Made by a program: the position numbers and the translations under genes. A DNA stretch of 64,000 nt from Nitrospira sp. (GTDB lineage: Bacteria; Nitrospirota; Nitrospiria; Nitrospirales; Nitrospiraceae): positions 165,924 to 229,923 of the forward strand of contig JAUYAO010000054.1 of the NCBI GenBank assembly GCA_030692565.1, in the 5' to 3' direction. Below are positions 38,613 through 47,804 of this stretch, piece after piece (within the stretch, counting starts at the first letter, position 1; the number at the start of each line of letters is the position of its first letter). Below the pieces are notes generated by a model. The model was given only the letters and a program-made list of their open reading frames with translations, searched no databases and was not told where the DNA came from.

Positions 38613-40169
38613 ATGCCCTGGGGTGCTGCACGGATGGCGAGAATGGATCAGGATCATGTTCAGCAAGTGAGGTGTGCGGTGGCTGTGCTTCTAGTCATGC
38701 TCTTCACGCTGTTGTCCGGATGTGTGGCGCAGCAGGCCGATCTCAAACAAACCGAGCGGGCCCTGCAGCAGAAAATTAGGCAGCAGGACGATCAGCTCTC
38801 TCAGACGCGCGCGCGGCAGAGCCAGGAGATTTCCAATCTGCGGGAGCAGGATCTGCCGCAACTTCGCGGGGAACTCGAAAAAGCTCGTCACCAAGCGGAG
38901 GAGCTTCAGTCCAGGCAGGAAGATCTCAAGCATCGCTCGGCGCAGTTGGAACTGCAAACGAAGAAGCTGGAACAGCTGGCGGCCAAGCTAGAGACGGATA
39001 CCAACACTCGCTATGTCTGGTTGCAAAAGAGTCTTGAGACGCAAGACGCCAAGGTGAATGCGCGCCTCGATGAGTTGTCCAAGACGGTGAGCAAAGCGAC
39101 GGAGGACCTGAAGCGCGACGTGCTGATGGCCGTGAAGCAGAGCAATGAGGTTTTGGATCGGAAAGTGGCCGAACGGCTGGATGGACAGCGCAGAGACCTG
39201 GAGGCTAGTCAGCAAAATCTGGATCAGAAAGTGTCCCAGAACCTGACCCAGTTCAACCAATCGCTCACCGGATTCAAGACGGCGTTCACCAGCTTGAATG
39301 ATCGTGTCACGCAGGATGAGCAGGAGGCGCGGGCGATCTCAGGGAAGGTCGATGCCGACAACAAGGCGGCGGTGTCCCACATTAACGAGTCCAATCGGAC
39401 CATGAGCGGCCACCTCGATGGAGTCAACAAGAGCGTCGCGTCGGTGGTGAAGACGCTGGAGTCCATCAGCCAAAAATTCACGGCCCGGTTTGACGAGCAG
39501 GATCGACGCATCGATTCATTGGGCCGGTCATTGGAGCAAGTAAGCCAAAAGAACGCAGGGCGGACGCAGAATCCTAGGCAGGCGCAGCGGTCGACCCTTT
39601 CTCCTTCAATGGAAGCCCCCGCGCTTGAGCGGCATGCGCAGGAGTCTGAGTCTGCTTCGTCCTCGCACCAGGCTCAGTCTCAGCAGGGATCATCGGAGGA
39701 AGGGGAACAATCAGCTGCTCCGGTGGCGGCGATCTCCGCTCCTGTGGAAGCCCCGGTCGTTGCGGCCGCGGCTCCAGTCGATGTTGCTGTAGACCGTGGA
39801 CAATATGAACGGGTGTTGGCCCTCTTCCGCGACGGCGATTTAGAGGGAGCGCGACGGGGCTTTTCGACGTTCATCGCCAACTATCCGAACTCGGACCTTG
39901 CTCCGAATGCCCGCTATTGGCTCGGAGAAGCCTACTACGGGTCCAAGGACTTCAAGCGTGCGATCGATGCCTATGACAAGGTCGAGTCCGATTATCCGAG
40001 AAGCGAGAAAGTGCCTGCCGCCATTCTGAAGAAGGGCTATGCCTATCTTGCCTTGAAGGATAAGAAACGGGCCTCGTCCGCATTTAAACAAGTGGTCACG
40101 CTGTATCCGAGAAGTCCGGAAGCTGGAAAAGCATCTGACAAGCTGGTTCAGTTGAAGGAGGGTCGATAG
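38613..40169 (+). CDS. CpoB/YbgF-like protein with very long coiled coil and TPR end
   Basis: A 518-aa lipoprotein. Signal and lipobox are VAVLLVMLFTLLSGC. A coiled coil runs from about residue 45 to 320 (QQKIRQQDDQLSQTRARQ, LEKARHQAEELQSRQEDL, RRIDSLGRSLEQVS); a Ser/Ala-rich linker is followed by TPRs at about 400-515 (YERVLALFRDGDLEGARRGF, PNARYWLGEAYYGSKDFKRA, KGYAYLALKDKKRA). CpoB links Tol-Pal to peptidoglycan synthesis and is normally about 260 aa, so this one has roughly doubled its coiled-coil part. The start uses an ATG just after pal; the upstream Met is also possible. Confidence 0.85.
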   Translation: MPWGAARMARMDQDHVQQVRCAVAVLLVMLFTLLSGCVAQQADLKQTERALQQKIRQQDDQLSQTRARQSQEISNLREQDLPQLRGELEKARHQAEELQSRQEDLKHRSAQLELQTKKLEQLAAKLETDTNTRYVWLQKSLETQDAKVNARLDELSKTVSKATEDLKRDVLMAVKQSNEVLDRKVAERLDGQRRDLEASQQNLDQKVSQNLTQFNQSLTGFKTAFTSLNDRVTQDEQEARAISGKVDADNKAAVSHINESNRTMSGHLDGVNKSVASVVKTLESISQKFTARFDEQDRRIDSLGRSLEQVSQKNAGRTQNPRQAQRSTLSPSMEAPALERHAQESESASSSHQAQSQQGSSEEGEQSAAPVAAISAPVEAPVVAAAAPVDVAVDRGQYERVLALFRDGDLEGARRGFSTFIANYPNSDLAPNARYWLGEAYYGSKDFKRAIDAYDKVESDYPRSEKVPAAILKKGYAYLALKDKKRASSAFKQVVTLYPRSPEAGKASDKLVQLKEGR

Positions 40170-40174
40170 ATTTC

Positions 40175-40948
40175 ATGCAAGCCTACATTATCCCTTATGC
40201 GACGGCGATCGGAGTTGCGGGTTCGTTACTGATCTTGCCGGGGTGTGCCAAACATGCGGACTTTGTTGAGCTGCGGGATCAGCTCTCGACGGTGTCCCGC
40301 TCCCAGGAGCAGGATCATCAGCGGGTCGACGCGGTTTTGCGGCGCCTCGAATCGGTCGAACGTGTCAAGGATATTGAGTCGGGAAAGCCGCGGGTTGACG
40401 AGCTGGCGGCGCGCCTTCAAAAGCTGGAATCGAAGCTGGCCAAGCTTGAAGACGGAGCCGGACTCGCATCCACCCGGGCCGATGTTGCCGCGTCCGACGC
40501 GCCCAAAGCGACGAAGCCGAGCAAACCCGCAGTTCAAGGCGAGAGTGCGTCTATTGTGTCTGGCATGCCTGGCATCACCCCGACATCCGCCTTCAATCTC
40601 GCGTACAACGATTTCCTGAACGGCAAGTACGATCTGGCGGTGTCGGGATTTCAGCGATTCACCAAAGATTTCCCCGGGACGTCATTGACGCCGAACGCGC
40701 ATTACTGGTTGGGAGAGTCGCTCTATAATCAGAAAGACTACGCGCGCGCCACGACGACGTTCGAGTATCTCGTGGCAGAATATCCCGGGAACGAAAAAGT
40801 CTCTGCCGCACTGTACAAGCTGGGTTTGGCGACGGCGGAAGCCGGTGATCTGGTGAAGTCCAGGAAATATCTCAAGCGGGTGATTGAGGAGTTCCCTGCC
40901 TCGGATGAAGCCAAGCTCGCAAAGAATAAACTCGCCGACATTCGGTGA
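40175..40948 (+). CDS. cpoB: CpoB/YbgF, Tol-Pal system TPR lipoprotein
   Basis: A 257-aa lipoprotein of standard CpoB size. Lipobox GSLLILPGC; a short coiled coil (about 30-110: LRDQLSTVSRSQEQDHQRV, ELAARLQKLESKLAKLED); and three TPRs (about 140-257: FNLAYNDFLNGKYDLAVSGF, PNAHYWLGESLYNQKDYARA, ALYKLGLATAEAGDLVKSRKYL). It probably acts with Pal in coordinating outer-membrane constriction with peptidoglycan synthesis. Lies 5 bases after its longer paralogue, with which it shares the TPR pattern, so the two may have arisen by duplication. Confidence 0.9.
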   Translation: MQAYIIPYATAIGVAGSLLILPGCAKHADFVELRDQLSTVSRSQEQDHQRVDAVLRRLESVERVKDIESGKPRVDELAARLQKLESKLAKLEDGAGLASTRADVAASDAPKATKPSKPAVQGESASIVSGMPGITPTSAFNLAYNDFLNGKYDLAVSGFQRFTKDFPGTSLTPNAHYWLGESLYNQKDYARATTTFEYLVAEYPGNEKVSAALYKLGLATAEAGDLVKSRKYLKRVIEEFPASDEAKLAKNKLADIR

Positions 40949-41002
40949 CGGTCGCAGGCGCGCGATCTCCCGCCTTACGCAGTCAGCCTTCATCGCGATA
41001 CC

Positions 41003-42820
41003 GTGGAGCGTAGTGCTGTGCTGACGACCAGTTCGACCGGAAAAATTCGCATCTTGCCGGGAGACGTCGTGAGCCGGATCGCCGCCGGCGAAGTCGTCGA
41101 ACGTCCTGCCGCCGTTGTCAAAGAGCTCATCGAAAACAGTCTGGATGCGCAGAGCAAGACCATTTCCGTCGAGATCAAGGACGGGGGTCTCGCGAGTATT
41201 CGCGTCACGGACGACGGCGAGGGCATGAGCCGGGCCGATGCGCCGCAAGCCTTCGAGCGTCATGCCACCAGCAAGCTGCGGTCCGATCAGGATCTGTGGT
41301 CCATCCGCACGATGGGATTCCGCGGGGAAGCGCTGCCCAGTATTGCCTCGGTCTCGAATGTGCGGCTCGTCACGGCCATGCAGTCGGATCCGGTGGGTAC
41401 CGAGTTGCAGATGCGGGGCGGAGCGGCCCCGCAGGTCCTCGATGCGCCTCCGATTGTCGGGACGCGCATCGACGTCACCGATCTCTTCCACAATCAGCCG
41501 GCGCGGAAAAAGTTTCTCAAATCTGTCCCGACGGAATCCTCGCATATCACACGCGTCGTACAGCAGGCGGCGCTCGCCTGGCCGGCCGTGCATTTCAAAT
41601 TGATCGGTAACGGGCAGGAGACGTTGAACTATCCCGCGGTGGCGACGGACCGGGATCGTATCGGACAAGTGTATCCACGGTTCATGCTCGACCATCCCGT
41701 TCCGGTCGAGGCCGGACAACCGGGAGCGAAGCTCAGCGGCATCATCATCGACCCGAATCATGCGAAGGCGTCGCGCATCCCGCAAGAACTCTTCGTCAAT
41801 CGCCGGCCGGTTCGGAGTGCCGCTGTGTCCCATGCGATCGTCGAAGGCTATGGTTCGTTCCTTCCCAAGGGACAGCAACCCCAGTTCGTATTGTTTCTTG
41901 AGGTCGATCCGGATCGTGTGGATGTGAATGTGCATCCCTCGAAGCGAGAAGTGCGCTTTGCGGAGCAGGAAGCGATCCATCAGCTGGTCCGGCGCGCGGT
42001 GCGGCAGGCGCTCAGTCGAAACGAGCCGGTCGCCGGGGAGTCCTTCGTCCCGCGGGAGCCGGACGCCCCGGGCGTGAGTAAGGAGCTGGCGCGGGCGTGG
42101 TTTCCCGCTCAGGCCACGGCGCCTTCGACGGGAACAGGCCAGGCAAGCCCTCAGGCGGCTATCGGCAGTATTCCAGCCTCAGCCGATCAGCTCACGTTTG
42201 TAAACGAAGCGGCTGAGCCGTATGTGCGTGTGCCGTCGTCGGAGGTGGTGGCGTTCGGACAGCTTCACCACACGTATCTGGTGGTGCAGGTGGGCGGTGC
42301 GTTGACCATACTCGATCAGCATACGACTCATGAACGTGTCTTGTTTGAGCGATTGTATCGAGCCTGGGTCGCGCGCGGGATGGCCTCGCAGCCCCTGTTA
42401 ATTCCGGAGGCTGTAGAGCTCTCGGCGCCTCATGCGGCGCTGCTGCAGCGCTATCAAGGCGAGTTGGAGAAACTGGGCCTCGAACTCGAGCCGTTCGGCA
42501 AGTCGGCAGTCCTTGTGCGGAGCGTGCCGCTCGGGGTCGGCGCGATCAATGCTCCGGCTTTCTTGCAAGATTTGCTGGAGGATCTCAGTCTGTGGGGGCA
42601 AGCATCCAGTCTTGAAGCGCGCGTGCGTCCCGTGCTGGCCTCGTTGGCCTGCCACAGTGCGGTGCGGGCCGGCCGGGCGATGGGGCTTCCGGAGATCCAG
42701 CGGCTGACCGAGGATTGGCTCTCCGAGGGAAAGATTCAAACGTGCCCGCATGGACGGCGGACGGTCTTTCAACTGACTGCGGAAGAGCTTGAAAAGCTGT
42801 TTGGTCGGGTCGGGTGGTAG
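41003..42820 (+). CDS. mutL: DNA mismatch repair protein MutL
   Basis: A 605-aa MutL. The N-terminal GHKL ATPase is clear: AAGEVVERPAAVVKELIENS, VTDDGEGM and ATSKLRS, then GFRGEALPSIASVS. The C-terminal dimerisation domain has the endonuclease motif DQHTTHERVLFE (DQHA(X)2E(X)4E type, Thr for Ala) and the zinc motif in CPHGRRTVFQL. It is therefore probably a nicking MutL, as expected without MutH. Starts with GTG at 41003. First of a run of same-strand genes; miaA follows after 25 bp. Confidence 0.95.
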   Translation: MERSAVLTTSSTGKIRILPGDVVSRIAAGEVVERPAAVVKELIENSLDAQSKTISVEIKDGGLASIRVTDDGEGMSRADAPQAFERHATSKLRSDQDLWSIRTMGFRGEALPSIASVSNVRLVTAMQSDPVGTELQMRGGAAPQVLDAPPIVGTRIDVTDLFHNQPARKKFLKSVPTESSHITRVVQQAALAWPAVHFKLIGNGQETLNYPAVATDRDRIGQVYPRFMLDHPVPVEAGQPGAKLSGIIIDPNHAKASRIPQELFVNRRPVRSAAVSHAIVEGYGSFLPKGQQPQFVLFLEVDPDRVDVNVHPSKREVRFAEQEAIHQLVRRAVRQALSRNEPVAGESFVPREPDAPGVSKELARAWFPAQATAPSTGTGQASPQAAIGSIPASADQLTFVNEAAEPYVRVPSSEVVAFGQLHHTYLVVQVGGALTILDQHTTHERVLFERLYRAWVARGMASQPLLIPEAVELSAPHAALLQRYQGELEKLGLELEPFGKSAVLVRSVPLGVGAINAPAFLQDLLEDLSLWGQASSLEARVRPVLASLACHSAVRAGRAMGLPEIQRLTEDWLSEGKIQTCPHGRRTVFQLTAEELEKLFGRVGW

Positions 42821-42844
42821 TCGGACAGAATTGAGATTCTCGCC

Positions 42845-43852
42845 ATGCCTACTCAATCCGATATGATGGCCGACCGGATTCGCCGGTATCGCCCGCTCGT
42901 CGTCTTGCTGGGGCCTACGGCCACAGGGAAGAGCGCTGTCGGAGTTCAGGTAGCCCGGCGCTACGACACCGAGATCCTGACGGCCGATTCCCGCCAGGTC
43001 TATCGCGGGATGGACATCGGAACCGATAAGCCGTCGGTGCAAGAGCGGCAGGGTATTGTGCATCGGTTAATCGATCTCGTGGATCCCGATGAGCCCTATA
43101 ACGCCGGGCGCTATCAGCGGGAGGCCTTACATGAAATCGATCGAGTGATCCGGGATGGCCGGCTTCCTCTGGTCGTCGGTGGTACCGGGCTCTATATCCG
43201 CACATTGATTCGGGGAATCTGTGATGCCCCGGAGGCCGATGCGGACATTCGGCGGGAGCTCATGGCATTGGTGGCCGCGCAGGGGCGCGAAGGTCTCTAT
43301 GCCGAGCTTGTACGAGTGGATCCTGTCACCGCGGCACGGCTGCATCCCAACGATGAGTCAAAAGTGATTCGGGCGCTGGAGGTCTATCGCTTGGCCGGCT
43401 GTTCTCTCGCTTCTTTGCAAGCACACCATCAATCGCAAGCAGCGGCGTTCCCCACATTGCTGGTCGGGCTGCAGCGCTCCAAAGAGCAGCTCCATCGGCG
43501 GATCGAAGCCCGAATCGATTGGCAGTTGGCGCATGGCATGGTAGAAGAGACTCGGACGCTACTGGCTCGCGGGTATAGCCGTGCGCTGGGATCGATGAAG
43601 GGGTTGGGATATCGGCATCTCGCCGCACAATTTGCCGGCGAATATGATGCGGCAGAAATGGTGCGACGGTTCAAGCAGGATACCAGGCAATTTGCGAAAC
43701 GCCAGATGACCTGGTTTCGAAAGGAGCCGGGAATTATGTGGTTGATGATCGACGCAGAGGAGTCGACGGGTCACACCGCCGATCGGGTCGTTGAGCTGAT
43801 TGAGCAATTCATGGCATCGCTAGGCACACGGCGTGCTGAACCTGTCTCGTGA
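42845..43852 (+). CDS. miaA: tRNA dimethylallyltransferase
   Basis: A 335-aa MiaA that adds the isopentenyl group to A37 of tRNAs reading U-starting codons. GPTATGKSAVGVQVA is the P-loop, ADSRQVYRGMDIGTDKP the dimethylallyl diphosphate and substrate site, GGTGLYIRTLIRG the tRNA contact, and QLAHGMVEETRTLL, LGYRHLAA and FAKRQMTWFRKE the C-terminal part. Length typical. mutL-miaA adjacency occurs in many bacteria, supporting orthology. Confidence 0.95.
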   Translation: MPTQSDMMADRIRRYRPLVVLLGPTATGKSAVGVQVARRYDTEILTADSRQVYRGMDIGTDKPSVQERQGIVHRLIDLVDPDEPYNAGRYQREALHEIDRVIRDGRLPLVVGGTGLYIRTLIRGICDAPEADADIRRELMALVAAQGREGLYAELVRVDPVTAARLHPNDESKVIRALEVYRLAGCSLASLQAHHQSQAAAFPTLLVGLQRSKEQLHRRIEARIDWQLAHGMVEETRTLLARGYSRALGSMKGLGYRHLAAQFAGEYDAAEMVRRFKQDTRQFAKRQMTWFRKEPGIMWLMIDAEESTGHTADRVVELIEQFMASLGTRRAEPVS

Positions 43853-43877
43853 GTCACGCAACCGGGAGTATGAGTGT

Positions 43878-44777
43878 ATGGCACGGAAGAGCAATGGGTC
43901 ACAGGCTTCAGTAGGGGTGATCGGCGGGAGCGGGTTGTATGACATTGAAGGGCTGAAAGGTGTGCGCGATGTGCGGATCCGTACCCCGTTCGGCTCGCCG
44001 TCGGATGTGATCCGCGTGGGACAGTTGGATGGCGTGTCCATCGCGTTCCTTTCCCGGCACGGTCGGGGCCATCGATTGAATCCCGGAGAAATTAACTATC
44101 GCGCAAACATCTACGCGATGAAATCGTTGGGTGTGCAGCGAATCATTTCTGTCAGCGCGGTTGGGAGCATGAAGGAGCTGATTGAGCCCGGCGACGTGGT
44201 GATCTCTGATCAGTTCATTGATCTCACGAAGCGGCGCGCCTCCACGTTTTTTGAAGGGGGCATCGTGGCGCATGTCGCCTTCGGAGAACCGATTTGTGCG
44301 TCGCTGGCCCAGGCGCTGGCGGTTGCGGGCGAAGGGGTTGGCGCGCACCTTCATCGCGGCGGCACGTATCTGTGCATGGAGGGGCCGCAGTTTTCGACCA
44401 AAGCAGAGTCACGGCTGTATCGGCAATGGGGCGTAGATGTGATCGGGATGACCAATATGCCGGAGGCGAAGTTGGCGCGCGAAGCCGAGCTCTGTTACGC
44501 GACGATGGCGCTGGCCACGGACTATGATTGTTGGCATGAGACGCAGGAGGCTGTGACGGTGGAGGCGATTCTGGCCACGCTCCACCACAACGTGGCTTTG
44601 GCCAAGCAAATTCTCAAGGCCGTCGTGCCGTCTGTGGCCGAGGCTCCAGCCTGTCCCTGCCATCGGGCGCTGGATAATGCGATCGTGACTGCTCCAGCGG
44701 GCATCTCGGCAGCAGTCCGGAAGAAGTTCGGGATTCTTACGCGGCGTGTCTTCGGGCCAAAGAAAGGAGCGCGGTAA
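43878..44777 (+). CDS. mtnP: S-methyl-5'-thioadenosine phosphorylase
   Basis: A 299-aa PNP-fold phosphorylase. GVIGGSGLYDIEGL begins the phosphate-binding motif; FLSRHGRGHRLNPGEINYRANI is the second phosphate loop; TYLCMEGPQFSTKAES and GMTNMPEAKLAREAELCY form the purine-ribose pocket, with MTNMPE and Asp in ATDYDCWH characteristic of MTA phosphorylase. It cleaves methylthioadenosine to adenine and methylthioribose phosphate in methionine salvage. The ATG at 43878 matches the family start; the longer frame reaches into miaA. PfkB-type kinase follows 4 bases on. Confidence 0.93.
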   Translation: MARKSNGSQASVGVIGGSGLYDIEGLKGVRDVRIRTPFGSPSDVIRVGQLDGVSIAFLSRHGRGHRLNPGEINYRANIYAMKSLGVQRIISVSAVGSMKELIEPGDVVISDQFIDLTKRRASTFFEGGIVAHVAFGEPICASLAQALAVAGEGVGAHLHRGGTYLCMEGPQFSTKAESRLYRQWGVDVIGMTNMPEAKLAREAELCYATMALATDYDCWHETQEAVTVEAILATLHHNVALAKQILKAVVPSVAEAPACPCHRALDNAIVTAPAGISAAVRKKFGILTRRVFGPKKGAR

Positions 44778-44780
44778 ACC

Positions 44781-45695
44781 ATGGGGAAGTTACTAGTGGT
44801 GGGTTCGGTTGCGCTCGATACGGTGAAGACACCGTTTGGAGAAGGGACCGATATTCTTGGAGGGTCCGCGACGTATTTCTCGACGTCGGCCAGCTTTTTT
44901 ACGTCGGTCGCGCTGATCGCTGTCGTGGGAGAGGATTTCCCCGCCCAGCACATTGCGTTTCTCAAGAGTCGTGGAATTGATCTGACGGGGTTGGAGCAGC
45001 GACCTGGGGCGACGTTTCGGTGGAAGGGGGAATACTCGCATCAACTGAATGAGGCGAAGACGCTCGACACGAAGCTCAATGTGTTCGAAACCTTCCGTCC
45101 CAAGATTCCCGAGGCGTATCGTTCGCCCGATGTGCTGTTTCTAGGCAACATCGATCCCGAGCTGCAACTCGACGTCTTGCAGAAGGTCGAGCGCCCCGGC
45201 TTGGTCGCGTGCGACACGATGAATTTCTGGATCAACGGGAAGCGCGATGCCTTGTGGAAGGTCTTAGAGAAAATCGATATCCTGATCATCAATGACGGTG
45301 AGGCTCGCGCGCTGGGGCAAGATTCCAATCTGGTCAAGGTGGCCAAGCACGTGTTGGCACGGGGCCCCAAGCATCTCATCATTAAGCGGGGGGAGTATGG
45401 CGTCCTGATGTTCAACGGGACGCAGGTGTTCGGCGCTCCCGCGTTTCCCCTGGAGGATGTGCGCGATCCCACTGGCGCCGGCGACACTTTTGCGGGCGGT
45501 TTCTTAGGCTATCTCGCCGCCACAGGAAATCGTTCTCCTGAGGCGATGAAGCAAGCCATCATCTTCGGGAGCGTGATGGCGTCTTTTACCGTAGAATCCT
45601 TTAGTCTTGACCGTTTACGTATCCTGGATTACAAAGAGATTCAGGCGCGCTTCCAGGAATTCAAGCGATTGACTCATTTTGAGGATGTGTCGTAA
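44781..45695 (+). CDS. PfkB-family sugar/nucleoside kinase
   Basis: A 304-aa ribokinase-fold kinase. Visible are VVGSVALDTVKTPFGE and LGGSATYFSTSASFF at the substrate site, and the anion-hole motif DPTGAGDTFAGGFLG with catalytic Asp near 235. The second-position Gly-Gly pattern is intact. It could phosphorylate a ribose or nucleoside from methylthioadenosine or adenosine metabolism, given the MTA phosphorylase 4 bases upstream, but the substrate is unproven. Its TAA overlaps the ATG of the TPR lipoprotein gene (TAATG). Confidence 0.85.
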   Translation: MGKLLVVGSVALDTVKTPFGEGTDILGGSATYFSTSASFFTSVALIAVVGEDFPAQHIAFLKSRGIDLTGLEQRPGATFRWKGEYSHQLNEAKTLDTKLNVFETFRPKIPEAYRSPDVLFLGNIDPELQLDVLQKVERPGLVACDTMNFWINGKRDALWKVLEKIDILIINDGEARALGQDSNLVKVAKHVLARGPKHLIIKRGEYGVLMFNGTQVFGAPAFPLEDVRDPTGAGDTFAGGFLGYLAATGNRSPEAMKQAIIFGSVMASFTVESFSLDRLRILDYKEIQARFQEFKRLTHFEDVS

Positions 45696-46387
45696 TGCCT
45701 GAGGGTGAACGGATTTGTGGACGGGAGCTGGGACGAGTGCCTCAGTACGGGCGCAGCCTGCTCGTAGGGGTCTGTCTGTTCATCAGCGCCTGTGCGGCTA
45801 CGGACGAGGCGATTCAGAAATCTCAGGGCCATTATCAGGAAGGTATCGCGTCGCTCAGCGGGGATCGGCAAAAAGCGTTCGTGTCGTTTCAGAAAGCCGT
45901 CCAGTTGAATCCGAAGAATAAAGAGGCGCACTATGGCCTGGGTCATGTCTATGCGATTCAGGGGAAATTAGCCCTGGCTGAAGAAGAGTTTCGAACCGCC
46001 ATCCAGATTGACGACGCCTATTCAGAAGCGCATACCTATCTGGGGCAAGTGCTGGCCAGCCAGGAGAAGTGGGATGAGGCGATCCGGTCTTACCGGGCCG
46101 CACTCGCCAATCCTCTCTATGCCACTCCGGATTTGGCGCGGTTCCATTTGGGCCGGGCATTGGCCCAACGGGGAGATTTCCAGGAGGCGATGGAGTCGTT
46201 GGAGGACGCGGTGGCTGCGAATCCGGCCAGTGTGCCTCCGGCATTGACCCATCTCGAACTGGGGCGCGTGTATTCCAAATTGGGATATGCCGTCAAGGCG
46301 CGAGAGATTCTCAGTAAGGTGAAAGCGATGGATAAGGGCGGCGAGTATGCCGCGGCAGCAACAGAACTTTTGGCTCGGTTAAAGTAG
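45695..46387 (+). CDS. TPR-repeat lipoprotein
   Basis: A 230-aa exported TPR protein. The lipobox is LLVGVCLFISAC (Cys near 30), followed by five or so TPRs (GHYQEGIASLSGDRQKAFVS, AHYGLGHVYAIQGKLALAEE, AHTYLGQVLASQEKWDEAI, ARFHLGRALAQRGDFQEAME, THLELGRVYSKLGYAVKAR). The pattern resembles PilW/PilF-type and other outer-membrane assembly lipoproteins, but no pilus genes are nearby, so the role is open. Start overlaps the kinase stop. The rodZ-like gene begins 10 bases after. Confidence 0.85.
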   Translation: MPEGERICGRELGRVPQYGRSLLVGVCLFISACAATDEAIQKSQGHYQEGIASLSGDRQKAFVSFQKAVQLNPKNKEAHYGLGHVYAIQGKLALAEEEFRTAIQIDDAYSEAHTYLGQVLASQEKWDEAIRSYRAALANPLYATPDLARFHLGRALAQRGDFQEAMESLEDAVAANPASVPPALTHLELGRVYSKLGYAVKAREILSKVKAMDKGGEYAAAATELLARLK

Positions 46388-46397
46388 TCGAGGGCGT

Positions 46398-47324
46398 ATG
46401 GAATCGGTTGGTGAATTCTTTCGGCAGGTACGTGAGACTAAGGGGCTGACCATCGATGAAGTCGCGGCGAAGACGCGGATTCGGTCAGATTTTGTCAAAG
46501 CCTTGGAGGATGGGAACTTTGCCAAGTTGCCCGATCAGGTCTTTGCCAGAGGGTTTGTTCGATCCTATGCGCGATCTCTGGGGCTCGACGAAGAAGATGC
46601 CATTCACCGGTTTGTCCAGTCAGCCGGGGCTTTTTATGAAAAGCAGGATGAGCGGGAGCGGTTGAAGGTTCGGCAGGTTGAAGAAGAGCGGAAGCGCCAA
46701 GCCAACCGAAAAGCGGTAGCGGTGGCGATCGGGATTGCGGTGTTGACGCTCATCTTCTTGCTGAGCCGTGAGCAATCGTCGGTTTTGCGACGCAGCACCT
46801 CCGAGCTGACCTCGAATAAGCGAAGCGCTCAGGCGACAAAGGAAGCTGTTGAGCCAAGCACCCACCAGGATCCAGAGCCTACTCCCATTCCAGCCAAGTC
46901 CAGTGAAGTCGTACCTCCAGCCCCCACGAAGCCTGCGGTGGAGGGGCGTGCAGCTGAACCGGCAGGAAGCCATGCTCCGGTGGTTGCATCGAAGCCTGAG
47001 CCGGATCTCGTTTCAACGGCGTCGCCTGGCACGGATGGCCCGCTTGGTGGCATTTCAATCGAAGGTACTGGGCAGTCTTCGGACGGACAATTGGTTTTGG
47101 ATCTTGAGGCCAATGAGTTGAGTTGGGTCGTGGTTCAGATCGACAGCGGGAGTCCGCAGGAGGCATTGCTGCGCCCGGGAGAGAAAGCTCATTGGAAAGG
47201 GCAGGATCAATTCGTACTAACGTTGGGCAATGCCGGAGGCGTAAAAGCTGAACTCAATGGGAAGCCGCTTAAGCCATTTGGTCCAAGTGGGAAAGTGGCT
47301 CGCGATGTGGTGATCAAGCGGTAA
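46398..47324 (+). CDS. rodZ: RodZ-like helix-turn-helix membrane protein
   Basis: A 308-aa protein with an N-terminal Cro/C1-type helix-turn-helix (about 1-75: GEFFRQVRETKGLTIDEVAAKTRI, FARGFVRSYARSLGLDEED), a basic juxtamembrane region, one membrane segment (VAIGIAVLTLIFLLS, about 110-125), a Pro/Thr-rich periplasmic linker and a C-terminal DUF4115-type beta domain (about 225-308). RodZ couples MreB to the cell-wall elongation machinery. mre genes are not in the window, so the assignment rests on architecture only. Confidence 0.82.
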   Translation: MESVGEFFRQVRETKGLTIDEVAAKTRIRSDFVKALEDGNFAKLPDQVFARGFVRSYARSLGLDEEDAIHRFVQSAGAFYEKQDERERLKVRQVEEERKRQANRKAVAVAIGIAVLTLIFLLSREQSSVLRRSTSELTSNKRSAQATKEAVEPSTHQDPEPTPIPAKSSEVVPPAPTKPAVEGRAAEPAGSHAPVVASKPEPDLVSTASPGTDGPLGGISIEGTGQSSDGQLVLDLEANELSWVVVQIDSGSPQEALLRPGEKAHWKGQDQFVLTLGNAGGVKAELNGKPLKPFGPSGKVARDVVIKR

Positions 47325-47675
47325 GGCTGTAGTGTCGCCTCATTCTGTTTCTCCTCAAGCGGAGCCCCGTCCAGCAGGTCTCGTACCCACTTCCAAGTGT
47401 TCGCCCGCCATTGGCAGAGGCGATGACCAGGGCAGATTGGTCAGCCTTGATCTTTATTAGTTCTGGCATGGGGCAACAATGAGAGTTTGTGGCGCAAAGG
47501 TGTCACGACGAAGTCCAGTTGAGGATCTCGTCCGGATTGATCGCTGTAAGTGGCTCAAATAAGGCCTTTCATGCTGTGACTCTTGTGGCACGCCCCTTGA
47601 TAGATAGGCTGAACGTAACGAGGCGGAGGGAAGCGAGTTCAGGTGCTGCGAGTGGTCAAGAAGGAGTTGGATTTC

Positions 47676-47705
47676 TTGACAAGAAATGAGCGCGGTTGCT
47701 ATAGT
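47676..47705 (+). promoter_or_regulatory. Strong sigma-70 promoter of the cytochrome c gene
   Basis: TTGACA (47676-47681) and TATAGT (47700-47705) with an 18-base spacer, about 100 bases before the cytochrome ATG. The preceding 350 bases after rodZ contain no gene that I can support. Confidence 0.65.
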
Positions 47706-47804
47706 CCGCCCGTTTAAGTGCATTCTTTTGGTACAGGTATTCTAAAGCCAGCGGCCTGTGGCCGAGTTCACGTGTGGTGGGTTCAACACAAAGGAGGACG
47801 TGCG

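Noticed and set aside
47489..47689. A 66-aa forward frame in the gap before the cytochrome c gene
   Set aside because: No ribosome site, no recognisable pattern, and it overlaps the strong promoter of the cytochrome gene.
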